Source: Schizochytrium sp. CCTCC M209059
Taxonomy: Eukaryota; Sar; Bigyra; Thraustochytrida; Thraustochytriidae
Assembly (NCBI GenBank): GCA_000818945.1
Contig: KN805389.1
Location: 62,001 to 126,000, forward strand
Length of the DNA stretch: 64,000 nt
Direction: 5' to 3'
The position numbers and the translations under genes were made by a program. Under the pieces are notes generated by a model. That model saw nothing but the letters and a program-made list of their open reading frames with translations, made no database searches and was not told where the DNA came from. Below are positions 26,520 to 36,861 of this stretch, in pieces. The stretch's first letter is position 1. The number at the start of each line of letters is the position of its first letter.

Positions 26520-28859
26520 TTAAGCTCGCATTTGGCGTTGCACCAGCGTTGCATAAAGGCCGTTGTCCTTGCGCGAGAGCTCTTCGTGCGTACCGCGCTC
26601 TGCAATGACTCCATCCGAAATGACCAGGATCATGGCGGCCGAACGAATCGTAGACAGACGATGGGCAATGGTAATGCTGGTTCGGCCGACCATGACGCGG
26701 TCGAGCGCCTCTTGCACGAGATGCTCGCTCTCGGCGTCGAGGGCTGAAGTGGCCTCGTCCAGAAGAATGACATTTGGGCGCGCAAGAAGCGCGCGCGCGA
26801 TGGCAATACGCTGGTTTTGGCCGCCCGACAAAGTGACCCCACGCTCGCCGACCTGCGTGTCGAGGCCGTCAGGAAAACTTGAAATGAAGTTGTACGCGTT
26901 TGCCTCCTTGGCAGCATGCACAATTTCATCCTCTGACACTTTCCGATGCACACCATAGGTGATGTTATCGCGAATCGACATCGCAAAAAGTGTCGGCTGT
27001 TGGGAGACAGTGCCAACGTTCCTGTGCAGCTTGACCGTGCTCATGTGACGCAAATCTTGCCCGTCAATGGTAATGTGACCGCTATCCGGGTCGTAGAATC
27101 GCTGAAGCAGATTAATGATTGTGCTCTTACCGCCTCCACTCGCGCCCACGAGAGCAGTCACCTGGCCTTGCTGACAGGTAAAGGACACGTCACGCAGAAC
27201 CTCGATGTCCTTCCGGGACGGATAAGCAAAGGACACGTTGTGAAAGACCACGTCGCCACGAAGCTCATCGTTAAAGTCAGCCGAGCGGCGGATCGCAGCG
27301 TCGGAATCAACAGTCGTTTCGCCGGGCAAGGGAACGAAGCCGTCCTCCTCGCTATTGGGCGTGCGATCCGTATGAATTTCGGGCTTGCGGTCGATGATGG
27401 CAAACATGCGATCTGAGCTTCCCACTGCAGCCATGAGCTGCGAGTACAGACCCGAAAGACCCCCGAGGGCCCCGGCCAGATAAATCGTGTAAATGAGAAA
27501 GGAAAGCAGCGAGGCAGCGGTGAGGCCCGACTCGTGGCGAATAACTTGCCGCCCACCGTACCAGAGCACCAGCGCAACGGCATAGTAGGCGCCGAGTCCA
27601 ATGATGCCAATGAAGATGCCATAGGCCCATGACTTTTTGATACCATATGTGTAAGAGTCCTTGATGCGTGCTCGGTATCGAGCGACCTCGTACGACTCCT
27701 TGGAGAAAGACCGCACGGTGCGGATCGAGCTTATCGCCTGCTCTGCGGCCTCGCCCGCGCTGCCAAGAGAGTCTTGATATTGCTTGGAGACGCCTCTAAT
27801 GAAGCTGCCGTACATGCGGGCGCCAATGGCCAATGCAGGGACCACGGAGAGCATGATGAGCGTGAGCTTCCAGCTTAGCACGAAAAGGATAACGAGACCC
27901 ACCACGACCTGGGCGAGCCACCGCAAAGACATGGAAACTGTCGAAGTCACCGTGTCCTGAATGACGCGCGTATCGCTGCTGAGACGGGACTGGAGCTCAC
28001 CACTATTCTCTTCGTCAAAAAAACTGATGGGCTGGCGGAGAATCGCCTCGAAGACGCGTACCCGGAAGCGTGCGACCAAGCGCTCGCCACTCATGTTGAA
28101 CAGAGCCCCTCGAAAGGTGGTGAACACACTCGACACTGTAAAGACGACTAGCATGAGGAGCACGGTCTGGTCGAGCTTGTCCTCCGTCTGTGTATCGAGA
28201 ATCTGCTCAATGAGCTTGCTAAAGAGAGCAGGCACAACCATAGTTGATGCGGAGCTCACGAGCAAACACATGAGGGCTATTGTCAAGAGGTACCTCTCTG
28301 GCCACGCCAAGGAGATGACACGGCGAAAGCTAGTTCCGGATCCATGCAAATGATCGTCGCCTTGCCCAAGCTGGGCGTAGTCAAAAGCATTTCCTGTTTC
28401 GGACTCGCTCAGAGCGCCATTCTCATCTCTGGAGGCCTCGCCCACTTTGGGGCCACCACGATTTCCGCTCAAGCGTGTCGCTACAAGGAGGCCCAGTTCC
28501 ACGAACGGTAGAATGAGGCCGATCCAGAGCACTGCATGGACTTGCGCCTGGGCGCCGTGTAGCTTGTGTGCAGTGGCGAGTTTGACAACGCTCGTAATGC
28601 TGCAGCCAACCAAGTAGAAGATCAGAATCGCTACGCCTGCGTGGGTCGCTCTCGAGAATCCTCGGCCTGTGCCGACGCTACACCAGCATGCCGCGACCGC
28701 GAGAGCTGCGGCACGGACCCACGCGAGAATGATCACGTCCAGCACCGAGGTTTCCCATGCGTAGTCATCGGGCTGTAGGTCCGAGTCGCGCGCCAGCGCG
28801 CTCATGAGCGCCGCGTCCACCACGCCTGCCAGCACCAGGGCCACCGTCATCTTGGTCAT
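26520..28859 (-). CDS. ABCB-type half transporter, ABCB9/TAPL-like
   Basis: 779 residues in half-transporter order. About four N-terminal hydrophobic segments (residues 1-130) resemble the TMD0 domain of ABCB9/TAP proteins. A six-helix type I exporter domain (about 190-480) follows, then one nucleotide-binding domain. Walker A GASGGGKS is near residue 570, the signature LSGGQNQR near 679, Walker B VILLDEATSALD near 700 and the switch His in IAHRLSTI near 731. All catalytic residues are present. Half transporters of this type dimerise. TAPL pumps peptides into lysosomes, whereas other ABCB half transporters are mitochondrial. No mitochondrial presequence is visible, so an endolysosomal or vacuolar peptide exporter is inferred. 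Confidence 0.85.
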   Translation of the reverse strand: MTKMTVALVLAGVVDAALMSALARDSDLQPDDYAWETSVLDVIILAWVRAAALAVAACWCSVGTGRGFSRATHAGVAILIFYLVGCSITSVVKLATAHKLHGAQAQVHAVLWIGLILPFVELGLLVATRLSGNRGGPKVGEASRDENGALSESETGNAFDYAQLGQGDDHLHGSGTSFRRVISLAWPERYLLTIALMCLLVSSASTMVVPALFSKLIEQILDTQTEDKLDQTVLLMLVVFTVSSVFTTFRGALFNMSGERLVARFRVRVFEAILRQPISFFDEENSGELQSRLSSDTRVIQDTVTSTVSMSLRWLAQVVVGLVILFVLSWKLTLIMLSVVPALAIGARMYGSFIRGVSKQYQDSLGSAGEAAEQAISSIRTVRSFSKESYEVARYRARIKDSYTYGIKKSWAYGIFIGIIGLGAYYAVALVLWYGGRQVIRHESGLTAASLLSFLIYTIYLAGALGGLSGLYSQLMAAVGSSDRMFAIIDRKPEIHTDRTPNSEEDGFVPLPGETTVDSDAAIRRSADFNDELRGDVVFHNVSFAYPSRKDIEVLRDVSFTCQQGQVTALVGASGGGKSTIINLLQRFYDPDSGHITIDGQDLRHMSTVKLHRNVGTVSQQPTLFAMSIRDNITYGVHRKVSEDEIVHAAKEANAYNFISSFPDGLDTQVGERGVTLSGGQNQRIAIARALLARPNVILLDEATSALDAESEHLVQEALDRVMVGRTSITIAHRLSTIRSAAMILVISDGVIAERGTHEELSRKDNGLYATLVQRQMRA

Positions 28860-29501
28860 TTCCTCTATTTTGACGACGAATACGGACTGCTGCCGCAGGA
28901 TGAGCTGGCGGTGAGCGTCAACGCGGCGTCGACCGCGGCGCCGCCCGTGGCGCTGCGCCGTAATCTTTCGTTTCCCGTGTCTTCTCGTACCCCGGTGGCC
29001 TGGATTGTTTCGGGGTCTGCTTCAAGCCTTGAGTTCTTTGTTCACATAGACCATACATAGCAATCGACCGCCGTTGCTCCTGTACGTATATACGTGCATA
29101 GCCTGACAAACAATAAGAGCATCATGTGTCCGCCGTGGGAGCAAGAGGCCCTGGACCCTAGGCGCCACAGAGGTGGAATCACCGGGTGGGCAAGTCAGAG
29201 CAAGCAAGCAAAAGTAAATGCAAATGCAAGTGGACTTTACACGCAAGTCGGCAATGTACTCACTCACAGGGCGAGAGTAGAGTCTTTGGTCAAGGTCTTG
29301 TTCAACGCATGCGCAAAGGCTGCTTGGCCCACCCAGTCAGTTGGCGGCAGTCTCCAGCAACATGAAATGGAAAAGCAGATAATCTTCAAACCAATCAACA
29401 AACGGAGTCGCAAAATTTGCTTTTACTCATTCCTGGAACGAAATGATCTCTATGCAGTGGCAAAAGTTCTTCGGAAGCTATCGGAGATGGGCTGCGCTGC
29501 C
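28860..29501. other. Spacer upstream of the ABC transporter
   Basis: 642 bp between the NDPK-like stop and the ABC start, both on the reverse strand. It should hold the ABC promoter. Only short, unrecognisable frames occur. Confidence 0.55.
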
Positions 29502-30791
29502 TTACTTCTTGTTTTCGGCAAGGACGGCCTCGAGCTTGTCAAGCACGTCGGCGGTGTCCATGTCCTCGAGAAGGTCGAAGATGCTCTGGTTCTTGCCCTC
29601 AAAGGAAACCTGGGCATCCTGCATCCATTCAGCGAGGGTCTCGGCCGAAAGACCGAGCGCAAGCGCCGCCTTGGCGAAGCGGTCGTCCTCGAGCTTTGCC
29701 TTGAGCCAGTTGATGCGCTCCGCAGAGGCCTCAAAGGGGCTAGCACTGGCATGCACGCCGTTGTCGCCAACGTTGGGAACCTCGGTGAGGCCGAGCGACT
29801 CCCACTGCTCAAAGATGGTGCGGCGAAGGCTGCCATCGGCGGCGTCCTTGGGGTCAGTGCCGCCGAGGACCTTGCCGCGGAAGTCCTCCCAGGAGAGAGC
29901 AGACGGGGCCCACTCGACAACAAAGTAGTGAATCTTGGCCGGGGCGTTCGTGTACTTGCCGCGCATCGAGAGGTAGAAGCCGTTCATGATGTACATGTCC
30001 TCGACCTTGCCGCAGTAAAAGCCGCCTCCAAACTTGATGAGGTTCTCACCGCGCTTGAGCTCGCCCCACTTCTTCTCGAGGTCATCTCCGCTGATGCCGA
30101 GCTTTTCGCAGGCGTCCGCGGCGTTGTAAACCTTGCCGGCCTTGACGGCCTCGGACCAGTCCTCACCAAACATCTTCTTGAAGCCCTGCTGGCCCTTCTC
30201 CGGGACGTTGAGCTCGCTGGGCTTAAGGATGACGGCCTTGCTGGCAATAGCGCCGTAGTGGGTGTCGATGAGGCGCTCCTTGTCGATCTTCTCGTAGCCG
30301 AGCTCGCCCTCGGTCTTGATCTTGACGCCGGCCTTGGCGAGGTCCTCCTTGACCAGCTCCACGACCTTGTCGGTGACGGCGTGGGGCTTGATGAAGAGGA
30401 AGGCCTCGTTCTTGCCGGAGGCGGTCAGGTACGCGACCTCCTTCTCCAGCTGGGCCACGCGCTCCTCGAGGGCGGCGTCGGTCTCGGTCTCGCCCTCCTT
30501 GACGGGCGCGAGCTCCTCGACCACGGCGACCTCCTCGACCACGGGCTGCTTCTCCTCCTCCTTGGCCTCAGCCTTCTTGTTCGAGCTGCCGCTCATGCCG
30601 AGCGCCAGCATCGCCAGCACGCCGGCGGCGGCGCCTCCAGCGGCCATGGGCGACACGCCGCCCGGCAGGCCGGAGCTCTGCGACGCGAAGCCGCGTGCGC
30701 CGCGCAGCGCATGAACGCCCGTGCGGTTCGCGCCGGCCGCGCGCCGCGCCGCCACGCGCGCGCCGCGCATCGCCGTCCTGCTCGCGAGCAT
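29502..30791 (-). CDS. Mitochondrial nucleoside diphosphate kinase-like protein
   Basis: 429 residues. The first 42 are Arg/Ala-rich without acids, ending in RGARGFASQS, a good mitochondrial presequence. A hydrophobic Gly/Ala segment (about 48-66) and a Glu-rich coiled coil precede an NDK domain. The domain starts at AFLFIKPHAV near residue 130, with the ATP-contacting Lys. It ends with KVLGGTDPKDAADGSLR and NGVHASASPFEASAERI, matching the NDPK pattern around the phospho-accepting His (NxxHxSDS). Between the halves lies an insertion of about 70 residues (FGEDWSEAVKAGKVYNAADA onward) absent from classical 150-residue NDPKs. The reaction, moving phosphate from ATP to NDPs, is inferred. A 699-codon open frame on the other strand is a composition artefact. 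Confidence 0.8.
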   Translation of the reverse strand: MLASRTAMRGARVAARRAAGANRTGVHALRGARGFASQSSGLPGGVSPMAAGGAAAGVLAMLALGMSGSSNKKAEAKEEEKQPVVEEVAVVEELAPVKEGETETDAALEERVAQLEKEVAYLTASGKNEAFLFIKPHAVTDKVVELVKEDLAKAGVKIKTEGELGYEKIDKERLIDTHYGAIASKAVILKPSELNVPEKGQQGFKKMFGEDWSEAVKAGKVYNAADACEKLGISGDDLEKKWGELKRGENLIKFGGGFYCGKVEDMYIMNGFYLSMRGKYTNAPAKIHYFVVEWAPSALSWEDFRGKVLGGTDPKDAADGSLRRTIFEQWESLGLTEVPNVGDNGVHASASPFEASAERINWLKAKLEDDRFAKAALALGLSAETLAEWMQDAQVSFEGKNQSIFDLLEDMDTADVLDKLEAVLAENKK

Positions 30792-31764
30792 CCTGCCGCC
30801 GCTGCTTCTCTCCTCCTGCTCCTCCCGCGCAACCGCTCCCGCTGCTGCCCGCCGCGCTGCTCTCGATCGCGATATGCCCGCGCTGCAGCTCCTCCTCCTC
30901 CCCGCGCATCATCCTCGTCACCGCGGCGAGCCTCGCACTCACTGCCTGCTGCAGCTGCTGGCAGCCAGCCGTCCACCCGCTATCCGCTCTTAACCCGCAC
31001 TTGTACTGCCGGTTTACCCGCACTTGGCCGATCCACGCCGCGGGCTTCCTTCGCGACGCGGACCGAACCAACTCCTCGCGCCGCGAGGCACGCAGGACGA
31101 CGTCGCAGGGCAGAACGGCGCCGCCGCTGCCGACTGCGACGTCCGAGGCGATGCGCGGGAGGCGACAATTGGCGGCGAGGACGAGGATGTTAAAAGGTAG
31201 GTCAGGTGGACGTGAGATGCACTGCATTTTTTAAAAGGCCGGTCGGGCAGGAGGCTCTAGGCGCTGAAGGTGATTGATTTGCGAGCAGTTTGTTATGGAT
31301 GGGAGCCTGCCATGACGGTGAGGGGAAAAGCAGCGGGCAGAGTTGCGGTGGAGCACACTTGTGCGTATACATACAGTGGAACTGTTGAATCCGAGTCGGT
31401 TGGCTGGGGATGAAACAGCTTTGGAAAAGTGGTATATACGTACGTACTTGTTCGGTTTCAGGACAATAATACGCATGTTCCTCTTCGCTGCCCCCGCTGG
31501 CACGCGCAGGACTCAAGGCAGAGACCTGAATCTCGTTCTTTGTTTAAATACGCTTCATTTTCTGGCGGGGATAGTGCGTCGATATTCGGCACAATCTCCT
31601 TTTCCAAAGAACGATAATATCTGAATACACTTCGTTTCCCTGGTGGCGTCGCTATTCGGCACAAAATCCTTTCATAAATACGCTTCGTTTCCTGACAACA
31701 ATGTCAAACACTCTCTGAAGATGGGCTTCAATGGGCTTCACTTTCTGCAAACACGCTCTCTCTC
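30792..31764. other. Spacer between REV3 and NDPK-like genes
   Basis: 973 bp. The part next to 30791 is GC-rich and probably the NDPK-like promoter. 31546-31705 has three degenerate copies of an AATACRCTTCRTTT...TATTCGGCACAA unit near the REV3 3' end. No gene is supported. Confidence 0.55.
31546..31705. repeat. Degenerate direct repeats downstream of REV3
   Basis: AATACGCTTCATTTTCTGG starts near 31547, AATACACTTCGTTTCCCTGG near 31624 and AATACGCTTCGTTTCCTG near 31677. The first two are each followed by a GTCG(A/C)TATTCGGCACAA block. Spacing is unequal (about 77 and 53 bp). Confidence 0.6.
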
Positions 31765-34700
31765 TCAGCCATGACCCCCCCACCATTGCGCGGCGGCCTT
31801 GAGATAGTACACCGGACAGCTCGAATTGACGCAATGATCTGTGTGGATTATGGAGCCCGTGCATGCCTGGCACTGGCGACCACAAAGAACTTTGGCGTAG
31901 TCTTGACGCTTCGCAGCGAGAGAAAGGTGCAAGGCAGTCGTCTGCGGCGCCGAGAGACATGCTGGACATATCTTTTCGTTCGTGTCGAGCGCCTCAATAA
32001 GACGCGCCAGCTCGGGGGCTTGCACTGCCTGCGCGGCGTAAGAGCGTTTGCAAATGACGCAAGTGCGTGACTCGAAGTAAGCGCGCACGCCATCTCGATG
32101 CGCCGAGGCATTGCCAAGACTACGCGCAGGCAGCCGCGACGTCTGGGCCTTTCGCAACTGCGTGTACCAGCGACTCACATCCACATTGACCAGACGAAAG
32201 AGACGCTGCAAAGGCTCAATGATCTTTCGCTTCAGGTAGTACGAAGCATTGATTCGAATGCCTGGCCGTGGTGGCTGCACGAGGTCAGCGAGACGAGCGC
32301 TCGGCAAGCCGTCCGCAATGACATACTCGACGCGCTCCTTGTACACGGGATAGGCCATCGGATCTGCCTTGGCACGCCGCAGCGCAACAGTGACAGAGGG
32401 CGGGTAGCTTCCAGCCTTGTACTGCTCTTCGATGGGTGTCCGCACCTTACTGGCAAAGACAAAGTCCCGCACACTCACTTTGTTCTCCAGAATACGCCGC
32501 GCATGGTCTTGGAAGATTCGCTTCGTTTGCGAGAGATCACGCGAAAGAAAGGCAGACTCGAGGAGGTCATTCATGATTCGCTTCATGATCGGGCACGAGT
32601 CCCGTCGAATATTTTCGAGGCCCTTGCTCTCGATACGCGCCGGAGGATCGCCCGGCTTAGGTACTGACTCATATTTGAGACCACAATATCGCTTCTTGGA
32701 AACAAGCATGCAAGGCATATATACCTTTTCAAACTGAAGCTTCATCGGGTGCGGAAATTGCATGGTCATGTGTTCGCATATCCAATGCGCAATATGAAAG
32801 GCCGAAGATAGCTTGCAGTTTGGCAATTGCACAAACAGCGAGTCTGTATCGCCATAGACGACAAGAGGCTTGGAAGGGCATACGGGCCGCCACGGCGATC
32901 TTGGGCTTTGGACTTCGCGCATGCTTGTCTCCAGCGCCTGTTTGCCCGTCACTACTATCGCATCTGCCAGTGCCGACATTGGCATGCGCCCCGAATATGA
33001 GGCTGCCGTGTACCCGTACGTGACGTTGGCCAGCATTTTCAGGGCCAGCTGTCGCGCATCCAGCACACGGCGCCAGCTATCCCATCCCTCACGAGCGCAT
33101 TTCTTCAGACCATCCTTGATTGCAAATCGCGTAAAGAGTATCTCTCGTAAAATGCACGGGAGGACGCCCTCGCGCACAGACTTTTTCAAAAAGCAAGCCC
33201 CATTCCCCGCAATAAATATCTCGTTGCGCCCGAGAAGCCGCAAAATGTCGCTGCGTGTTGGGTAAGCCCCACGATCACATGTGTGACGCGCAAAGACACC
33301 TGCCTCTTGCACCAGGGCGCCTGACTTATCCACCTTGCCCACAAAAGTGGAGAAGCATAGATTATGCGAGATAATTACCGATGGGTACAACGATCGAAAG
33401 TCAAGAACGGCCACAGGGTCCACATACATGTTCGACACCGGTTCTAAATTGAGCGCAATGATTTCGAGTCCAGGCTGTGAAGCTACCTGATCGCGACTTG
33501 GGCTCGGCATGACAAAGTTCCGGGGTTTGGCAACGCGTACCATGACAGCCTCGACTTGAAATTGCGACCCACGCGTCATGGCCGAGAAGAAATCCATGCC
33601 GAGCAACTTGGCATACTCCGCAACCTTGGTTACCACGTCGAGATGCATGAGTACGTCGTGCACCGCGTTCACCACATTACTCAGATGCTCCATGGCCAGA
33701 TCGCGAGTTGCACGCGCGCGAAAGCGCCCATGCAAGTAGTGGTCTGGGAACCGAGGTAAGGGTCTTCCGAAAAATTCTTGAACCACATGTTCGAGAGTGT
33801 ACTGTGCCAGGTCAATCTCCTTGCGGATGACTCGCCACATGTTGAAAACGTGCCGCCCCGCGAGCCAAATCTGGCTGTACTCTGTCTCGCCATAGGCATC
33901 GTTCATGTGTCGCGAATCCTGCGGTCCTGCCGGGACGCGCGACAGGCGCGCAGCGTAGTCTTCGATGCCGAGCGCCTCGGCGCGCTGCAATATGTAGCCC
34001 AGACTACGGCGCTGGATTTCCCAGCCGCCCAGGATGTCGGGATCCTGATCGCGAACGTACCGCAGAAACTCCATGAGGACCATGCGCTCGCTCGTCAGAC
34101 GCGCCCCAATCGCCTGGAAAATGTGTCTGTCTGAAACGAGATCTGCATCATCATAGGTGGCAGCATAGATGCACAGGATTTCATCTTCCTTGGGATTCGA
34201 CATGCGCTTCATCTCTCGTGCCTTTGCTGGTCCTACTGCCGTGCCCGTTGCGGCAATAATTTCCACGAACATGACACGACACCTCTGCAAGCTAATCTTC
34301 GAAGCACCCGTCTTCTTTTGTACCGCACGTGTTCCCTTGTCGACCCGAACAGAGATGCGATCCCCTCGCATCGCCGTGTCCGCGTTTTGCCCGCCTTCGC
34401 CTCTGCATTGTGCCAGGTCGGCCATAACGTCTCGGGCAAGAGGCGGGTCCGCGCGAGGTGTAAGAATGGTTTCTTTCAGCTCGTCTGGTCCATAACGCAA
34501 GAGTTTGCGCGCCGGGACGATCATCCGACGCGCCTTTTCATTTCGCTCAAACGCTGCATCTTCGTATAAGGAGAAGAATGGCTTCACATGAAATTCTGTA
34601 TTCTCGAGTACAGCGTCCGCACAAAGTTCATCCCATGACGGTGGCGGCACACGAGGACGCAAGATGGTGCACGGGTTGTCGTGGTCGTTTGCAAAGCGGG

Positions 34701-36861
34701 ACGACGAGCTTTCGATGCTTGCCTGCGATGTCGCCTGCTGCAAGTCTATTTTGGCGCGTTTCCGATCGTCTTTCGACGCAACGATACGTGACGTGCGCTT
34801 TTCCGCGCTCGCGGTCTGCCGCCCCGCGTTGGCACCTTCAATGTCGCTGCTCTTGTCATTGTCCTCATCCTTGTCCTTGTCCTTGCTTTCGTCAGCATCG
34901 TCAATGCCAATGATGGTTTCATGTTGCGTGCCCCCAACGTTCCGCCGCTGCTGACCATTTTCATTCTCGTCCCTGTCGGCCTCGTCACCATTCGTTTCAA
35001 CAACGTCTTGCAAGCTCATTTCACGGTCCCAGTCGTCGAGCTCCAGCTGCGTCATGCGCGCCAGCTCGGCTCCTTCTGCCATGCCAAGCATGTGGTCTTC
35101 CAAGTCTCGCTCGCGCTCTGCGTCAGAGACGTCGTCGGCTTCTTCTGCGGATGAGCGCAGGCGAGCACTTGCAAAAGGTGATGGCTGCTGGTCATCATTC
35201 AAAAGACGCAAGTGTTCAATTGCGTCCTGTGTGTTCACACGCTCTTGCGACCCTGACGATGCACCCGGTCGCTTTGCAAGAATGGGCGAGAATGGGCTCG
35301 CTGCGCTCGAGAGCGAAGGCAGGGATGCCGATCGTGGTGAAGGGTCGTGGACTGCAAGCCATTTCACAAGAGCGTCATGAAGCTGCGAGTCACTCGAAAG
35401 CGCTGCTCTGTCGTCCGCAAGGGACGCAGATCTCGTCACAGCTGCCTGGCTCCCGTGTACGTCGGGATCGATGCCCAGCGAGTCGCGCAATTCATCAAGC
35501 CAACCCCGCAGAGACGGAACATGCATGGCTTCATTGCGTACGCGCGGCGATTTGGTTCCTCCTCCGCCAATCTTTGCAGACCCAATGATATCCCAGGCAT
35601 TGGCTCGAACTTCTCCAATTGGATAACCGCTCGTCTGCCGCTTGGGCTGACTCACGGTCTCAAAATCGGCAAGCCGGAGGAAACCCATTCCTGCGAGTTC
35701 GTAGTCTGAGAGAAATTGCAAAAGGTAGGGAATGTGCGTCTCATACGGCTGAAAGCTCCGCGCAAGTTTGTGGTCCCCCGACTGCAAAAAGATCCCAAGA
35801 GGCTTGAGTTGCATCGGTTCCGTAATTTCAATCTTCACGAAGGTCTCGGGTTCAGATTCCTTGTGGTACCCGTAAAAGTCGACTGCCTTGCAAACGGTTA
35901 TGGCAAAGATGAGTTTGCCAAATTTGGAATCTGCAAGAACCTCCTTGAGATGCTCAACAAAAACGCTTGTTTCTACGCCGCGAATGCACTTGATAAACAT
36001 GTATGGCATGCAGTTGTGCATGTGTACTAACAGCGAGTCTCCGCTAGGTTTGCGACCAAAGATACGCAAAACGGGGAGTTCTTCTTCATCGTCGTGGTAA
36101 TAGTCGAGATACAAAATGCTCACACGAAGAATTTCAGGAAGCGAATCACCCAGAAACGCCTCGTCATCCTTTTCTTCAAGATTTGCAAGTCCTTTCTTGC
36201 TGCCCAGGGACGCTGCAGATACTGCGCGCTCATCGGACATCCCTTGTTCTTGGTGACATACGCCCGATGCTCGAAGACTCTCGGGCTGCACATGGACGGC
36301 ATCGGGAGGCGCCTGCTCGACCAGTGTGAGGCTTTCGTTGAACCTCGATCCTGCTGAAGCGGGTTTTTCTTCGAGTATCGTGGCATCATTATTGTCATCT
36401 CCGGATGAACGCTGTTGCGCTGCTGACGGCGTTGAGGCAGATGATCCCGGTTCTTCGGCGAGTCCCAAACCTATTTTCGCGCGGCTCGATTCTTCCTCCT
36501 CACGATCCTCTTGCTCTCGTTGCTGCGATTGCTGTTTCTGTTGCTCTTGTTGTTGCTGTTGCTGCTGCTGCTGTTGCTGTTGCTGCTGCAGCTGCTTTTG
36601 CAATGGTTCCCGCTGCTCTTGTTGTTGTCGCTGCTGCTGCTGCTGCCCTGGACCACGCTGACCGTCGCCAGCACCGTCGTGGTCACGGTTCTCCCCGTCA
36701 TCTTTCCCTCCATTCGCAACGCGGCTTGCGAGCTGCAGACGGCGCCTTCCGCGGCGCGCGCGACGGACTGCGAACGCCTGCGGCGGGCCCGTCCGGCCGC
36801 TGCCGCTCGCCGCTGCGCGCATGCGGGTTGCCGCTCTGGCGCTCTTCTTCTTGCTGTTCAA
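31765..36861 (-). CDS. REV3: DNA polymerase zeta catalytic subunit REV3
   Basis: 1,698 residues, close in size to yeast Rev3 and much smaller than the human protein. After a basic start and a long Gln run (about residues 74-130) comes the REV3 N-terminal domain, with VSILYLDYYHDDEEELPVLR and the PYMFIK segment. A disordered acidic middle follows, then a family B polymerase. Motif A is DFRSLYPSVI (about residue 1153), motif B is KMLANVTYGYT (about 1275) and motif C is YGDTDS (about 1335), all intact. The exonuclease DIE motif is not evident (FVEIIAA at its place), as expected for pol zeta. The C-terminus has CysA (CVIC...CPAC) and CysB (C-x2-C-x9-C-x4-C, ending CPVYY), the iron-sulphur site that binds accessory subunits. 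Role: translesion synthesis. Divergent from CASP, 215 bp apart. Confidence 0.93.
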   Translation of the reverse strand: MNSKKKSARAATRMRAAASGSGRTGPPQAFAVRRARRGRRRLQLASRVANGGKDDGENRDHDGAGDGQRGPGQQQQQRQQQEQREPLQKQLQQQQQQQQQQQQQQEQQKQQSQQREQEDREEEESSRAKIGLGLAEEPGSSASTPSAAQQRSSGDDNNDATILEEKPASAGSRFNESLTLVEQAPPDAVHVQPESLRASGVCHQEQGMSDERAVSAASLGSKKGLANLEEKDDEAFLGDSLPEILRVSILYLDYYHDDEEELPVLRIFGRKPSGDSLLVHMHNCMPYMFIKCIRGVETSVFVEHLKEVLADSKFGKLIFAITVCKAVDFYGYHKESEPETFVKIEITEPMQLKPLGIFLQSGDHKLARSFQPYETHIPYLLQFLSDYELAGMGFLRLADFETVSQPKRQTSGYPIGEVRANAWDIIGSAKIGGGGTKSPRVRNEAMHVPSLRGWLDELRDSLGIDPDVHGSQAAVTRSASLADDRAALSSDSQLHDALVKWLAVHDPSPRSASLPSLSSAASPFSPILAKRPGASSGSQERVNTQDAIEHLRLLNDDQQPSPFASARLRSSAEEADDVSDAERERDLEDHMLGMAEGAELARMTQLELDDWDREMSLQDVVETNGDEADRDENENGQQRRNVGGTQHETIIGIDDADESKDKDKDEDNDKSSDIEGANAGRQTASAEKRTSRIVASKDDRKRAKIDLQQATSQASIESSSSRFANDHDNPCTILRPRVPPPSWDELCADAVLENTEFHVKPFFSLYEDAAFERNEKARRMIVPARKLLRYGPDELKETILTPRADPPLARDVMADLAQCRGEGGQNADTAMRGDRISVRVDKGTRAVQKKTGASKISLQRCRVMFVEIIAATGTAVGPAKAREMKRMSNPKEDEILCIYAATYDDADLVSDRHIFQAIGARLTSERMVLMEFLRYVRDQDPDILGGWEIQRRSLGYILQRAEALGIEDYAARLSRVPAGPQDSRHMNDAYGETEYSQIWLAGRHVFNMWRVIRKEIDLAQYTLEHVVQEFFGRPLPRFPDHYLHGRFRARATRDLAMEHLSNVVNAVHDVLMHLDVVTKVAEYAKLLGMDFFSAMTRGSQFQVEAVMVRVAKPRNFVMPSPSRDQVASQPGLEIIALNLEPVSNMYVDPVAVLDFRSLYPSVIISHNLCFSTFVGKVDKSGALVQEAGVFARHTCDRGAYPTRSDILRLLGRNEIFIAGNGACFLKKSVREGVLPCILREILFTRFAIKDGLKKCAREGWDSWRRVLDARQLALKMLANVTYGYTAASYSGRMPMSALADAIVVTGKQALETSMREVQSPRSPWRPVCPSKPLVVYGDTDSLFVQLPNCKLSSAFHIAHWICEHMTMQFPHPMKLQFEKVYMPCMLVSKKRYCGLKYESVPKPGDPPARIESKGLENIRRDSCPIMKRIMNDLLESAFLSRDLSQTKRIFQDHARRILENKVSVRDFVFASKVRTPIEEQYKAGSYPPSVTVALRRAKADPMAYPVYKERVEYVIADGLPSARLADLVQPPRPGIRINASYYLKRKIIEPLQRLFRLVNVDVSRWYTQLRKAQTSRLPARSLGNASAHRDGVRAYFESRTCVICKRSYAAQAVQAPELARLIEALDTNEKICPACLSAPQTTALHLSLAAKRQDYAKVLCGRQCQACTGSIIHTDHCVNSSCPVYYLKAAAQWWGGHG
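36537..36655 (-). repeat. CAG/CAA tract coding the REV3 poly-Gln segment
   Basis: TTG/CTG/TGC runs on the plus strand encode long Gln runs in the REV3 N-terminus and Leu or Cys runs in the other frames. Such tracts are length-unstable. Further Gln tracts occur in the CBP/p300-like gene. Confidence 0.8.

Noticed and set aside
29094..31193. A 699-codon plus-strand frame opposite the NDPK-like gene
   Set aside because: It is antisense to a well-supported enzyme, and its Leu/Val/Asp-rich translation mirrors that gene's GC-rich codons. No family features.
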